From: Methanobacteriota archaeon
GTDB lineage: Archaea > Halobacteriota > Halobacteria > Halobacteriales > Halalkalicoccaceae
Assembly: GCA_022561895.1 (NCBI GenBank)
Contig: JADFQH010000177.1
Span: 1-6,416 of the forward strand
DNA: 6,416 bases
Direction of reading: 5' to 3'
Below are positions 5,145 to 6,416 of the stretch, in pieces (positions within the stretch are counted from its first letter, which is position 1; the number at the start of each line of letters is the position of its first letter). The translations under genes and the position numbers were made by a program. Below the pieces are notes generated by a model. The model was not told where the DNA came from. It was given only the letters and a program-made list of their open reading frames with translations, and searched no databases.

Positions 5145-5386
5145 GGAACCATCTGCTCGCCGTCGTCATCATAGAGCGTGATCGCGTCGACCGGACAGAC
5201 ACGGGCGGCCATCTCGGCGTCGAACTCCTCGCCATCGGGCACGTCGAGAACGAACGTGTCCTCCACCGTCTCCTCCGCATCGACGAGTTCGGCCTTCCCG
5301 GCGTCCATATCCTTCTCGAATTTGGACCACTCATCGACGCACTGGTAGATCCCGATACAGGTATCTCTGTCATATTCGATTCGCAT
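5141..5386 (-). CDS. Small haloarchaeal ferredoxin, three-cysteine (probable 3Fe-4S) type
   Basis: 81 residues, very acidic, from ATG at 5386-5384 to TAG at 5143-5141. The cluster-binding cysteines are C10 and C16 in DTCIGIYQCVDEW and C64 in AARVCPVDAI, where Cys-Pro is typical of bacterial-type ferredoxins. In a single 4Fe-4S ferredoxin a fourth ligand would sit between C10 and C16, at position 13. Here that residue is Ile, so a 3Fe-4S cluster is more likely. Such proteins carry electrons in the cytoplasm; the partner is unknown. A longer frame reaches upstream to 5551, but the extra part overlaps the start of hel308 and does not look like ferredoxin, so the ATG at 5386 is preferred. A weak TATA-like CCTATTG on this strand (5416-5410) is centred about 26 bases before it. 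The gene is divergent from hel308 and convergent with the cupin gene. Confidence 0.88.
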   Translation of the reverse strand: MRIEYDRDTCIGIYQCVDEWSKFEKDMDAGKAELVDAEETVEDTFVLDVPDGEEFDAEMAARVCPVDAITLYDDDGEQMVP

Positions 5387-5409
5387 GGTGGTGTGTGGTC
5401 GGCCGAGGG

Positions 5410-5416
5410 CAATAGG
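5410..5416 (-). promoter_or_regulatory. Possible TATA-like element of the ferredoxin gene
   Basis: Read on the minus strand, CCTATTG is centred about 26-27 bases before the ferredoxin ATG, fitting leaderless initiation. The match to the archaeal TATA consensus is weak, so the evidence is mostly its position and that it is the AT-rich spot in a GC-rich stretch. Confidence 0.33.
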
Positions 5417-5437
5417 ATTGGCGGGCCGCGGGCGACA

Positions 5438-5445
5438 GTTTAAAC
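5438..5445 (+). promoter_or_regulatory. TATA-type promoter of hel308
   Basis: GTTTAAAC, a perfect 8-base palindrome, is centred about 28 bases before the ATG at 5470. A haloarchaeal TATA box for a leaderless or nearly leaderless hel308 transcript would sit here. Its symmetry means it could also be bound for minus-strand transcription, but it is about 55 bases from the ferredoxin start, so any such transcript would carry a short leader. Confidence 0.58.
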
Positions 5446-5469
5446 CCGATGACGGATCAAAGAGAGTCA

Positions 5470-6416
5470 ATGCAAACCGCGGAGCTTTCCGGCCTTCCCG
5501 CGGGGATGAGCGATCATCTCCGTGAGGAAGGAATCGAGGAACTCTATCCACCTCAGTCTGAGGCCGTTGAGGCGGGCGTCATCGAGGGCGAAAGCGTCGT
5601 CGCAAGCGTGCCAACCGCAAGCGGCAAGACCCTTATCGCTGAACTCGCTATGCTTTCGTCAGTCGAACGGGGCGGAAAAGCTCTCTACATCGTTCCTCTG
5701 AGAGCCCTCGCAAGCGAGAAGAAACGCGAGTTCGAGCGGTTCGAATCGTTCGGGGTTTCCGTGGGCGTCTCTACTGGTAACTACGAATCCGACGAGGAGT
5801 GGCTTTCGAATCGTGACATTATCTTCGCCACGAGCGAAAAGGTCGACTCCTTGGTGCGAAACGGCGCGTCGTGGGTCGAGGATCTCTCCTGTGTCGTCGC
5901 CGACGAGATCCATCTCGTGGACGACGCGAACCGGGGACCAACACTGGAGGTTACACTCGCAAAGCTTCAGCAGTTGAATCCGTCGATACAGACGGTTGCG
6001 CTCTCTGCAACCGTTGGAAACGCGAGCGAGATCGCAGACTGGCTCGACGCCTCGCTCGTTCATTCGGAATGGCGACCGATCGATCTCAAGATGGGCGTAC
6101 ACTACGGCAGCGCCCTGCATTTCGACGACGGGAGTCAAAAAGAATTCGCCGTCGAATCGGGTGAGAACCCAACGACTGCACTCGTCTCCGACGCCCTTTC
6201 TGAAGGAGGGTCCTCGCTCGTCTTCGTCAACTCTCGAAGAAATTCCGAGGCCGCCGCCCGCCGTCTCGGAGGGGCTGTCGAAAACCACCTCACTAGCGAG
6301 GAGCGGGCGGATCTCGCAGAACTCGCGGAGGAAGTCAGAGGCGTGAGCGATTCCGAAACCAGCGACGATCTCGCGGACGCAATCGAAAACGGCGCGGCAT
6401 TCCATCACGCCGGACT
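5470..6416 (+). CDS. hel308: ATP-dependent DNA helicase Hel308, N-terminal 315 residues (3' end outside window)
   Basis: A superfamily 2, Ski2-like 3'-5' DNA helicase involved in archaeal replication-fork repair and recombination. The frame is open from ATG 5470 to the window edge. Helicase motifs appear in order: Q-motif glutamine at 29 (ELYPPQSEAV), Walker A PTASGKT with K53, motif Ia VPLRALASEK (75-84), STGNYES near 101-107, ATSEKVDSLVR at 120-130, Walker B DEIH at 145-148, motif III SAT at 179-181, and motif IV LVFVNSRRNSE at 250-260. It ends at FHHAG, just before motif V. Domains 1 and most of 2 are therefore present. The missing part would hold motifs V-VI, the winged helix, the ratchet and the C-terminal helix-loop-helix (full length about 750-800). 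The many acidic residues and the insert HLTSEERADLAELAEEVRG are typical of the haloarchaeal form. A TATA-like GTTTAAAC precedes it. Confidence 0.94.
   Translation, partial: MQTAELSGLPAGMSDHLREEGIEELYPPQSEAVEAGVIEGESVVASVPTASGKTLIAELAMLSSVERGGKALYIVPLRALASEKKREFERFESFGVSVGVSTGNYESDEEWLSNRDIIFATSEKVDSLVRNGASWVEDLSCVVADEIHLVDDANRGPTLEVTLAKLQQLNPSIQTVALSATVGNASEIADWLDASLVHSEWRPIDLKMGVHYGSALHFDDGSQKEFAVESGENPTTALVSDALSEGGSSLVFVNSRRNSEAAARRLGGAVENHLTSEERADLAELAEEVRGVSDSETSDDLADAIENGAAFHHAG

Noticed and set aside
5659..6408. Minus-strand open frame of 249 codons near the right edge
   Set aside because: It runs opposite the unmistakable Hel308 motifs on the plus strand and has no domain of its own.

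Overview
This window looks like two organisms joined end to end. Bases 1 to about 2,200 read as a very GC-rich alphaproteobacterium, probably Rhodospirillales-like. Bases from about 2,210 to the end read as a haloarchaeon. The first part has a bacterial intrinsic terminator, bacterial gene families, and the order ammonium transporter, class I/II aminotransferase, ftsK, which I recall as common in alphaproteobacteria. The second part has acidic haloarchaeal proteins, archaeal TATA-like boxes about 25 bases upstream of start codons (leaderless arrangement), a Tat/CTERM-type surface protein, a haloarchaeal ferredoxin and Hel308. Base composition drops at the same place: 47 of 60 bases are G/C in 1681-1740, against 34 of 60 in 2221-2280.

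Bacterial part: the last 172 codons of an Amt ammonium transporter (1-519); a strong UUCG-loop terminator (547-576); a complete PLP-dependent aminotransferase (683-1876); and the first ~95 codons of ftsK (1928 to ~2212). The ftsK frame then runs without a stop into the lipobox (LAGC) of a haloarchaeal lipoprotein whose own N-terminus is missing. Both partners are broken at one point and no mobile element is visible, so an assembly or library chimera is the simplest reading.

Archaeal part: the lipoprotein remainder (2204-2629); a Tat-exported, C-terminally anchored surface protein gene split by one in-frame TAA (2695-3222); a GNAT acetyltransferase (3295-3735); a two-gene operon of a winged-helix protein and a PemK/MazF-like protein (3803-4492), resembling a type II toxin-antitoxin module; a remnant matching the 3' end of the GNAT gene (about 4485-4616); a cupin protein (4665-5144); a ferredoxin on the minus strand (5141-5386); and the 5' part of hel308 (5470 to the end).

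The most interesting biology is the toxin-antitoxin-like operon lying between two 99-base direct copies of the GNAT gene end (88 of 99 bases identical, exactly 881 bases apart). This suggests the operon entered next to an acetyltransferase gene, or replaced most of a second acetyltransferase copy. No stretch over 300 bases lacks a gene or gene remnant. No rRNA, tRNA, CRISPR array, transposase or IS end was seen.
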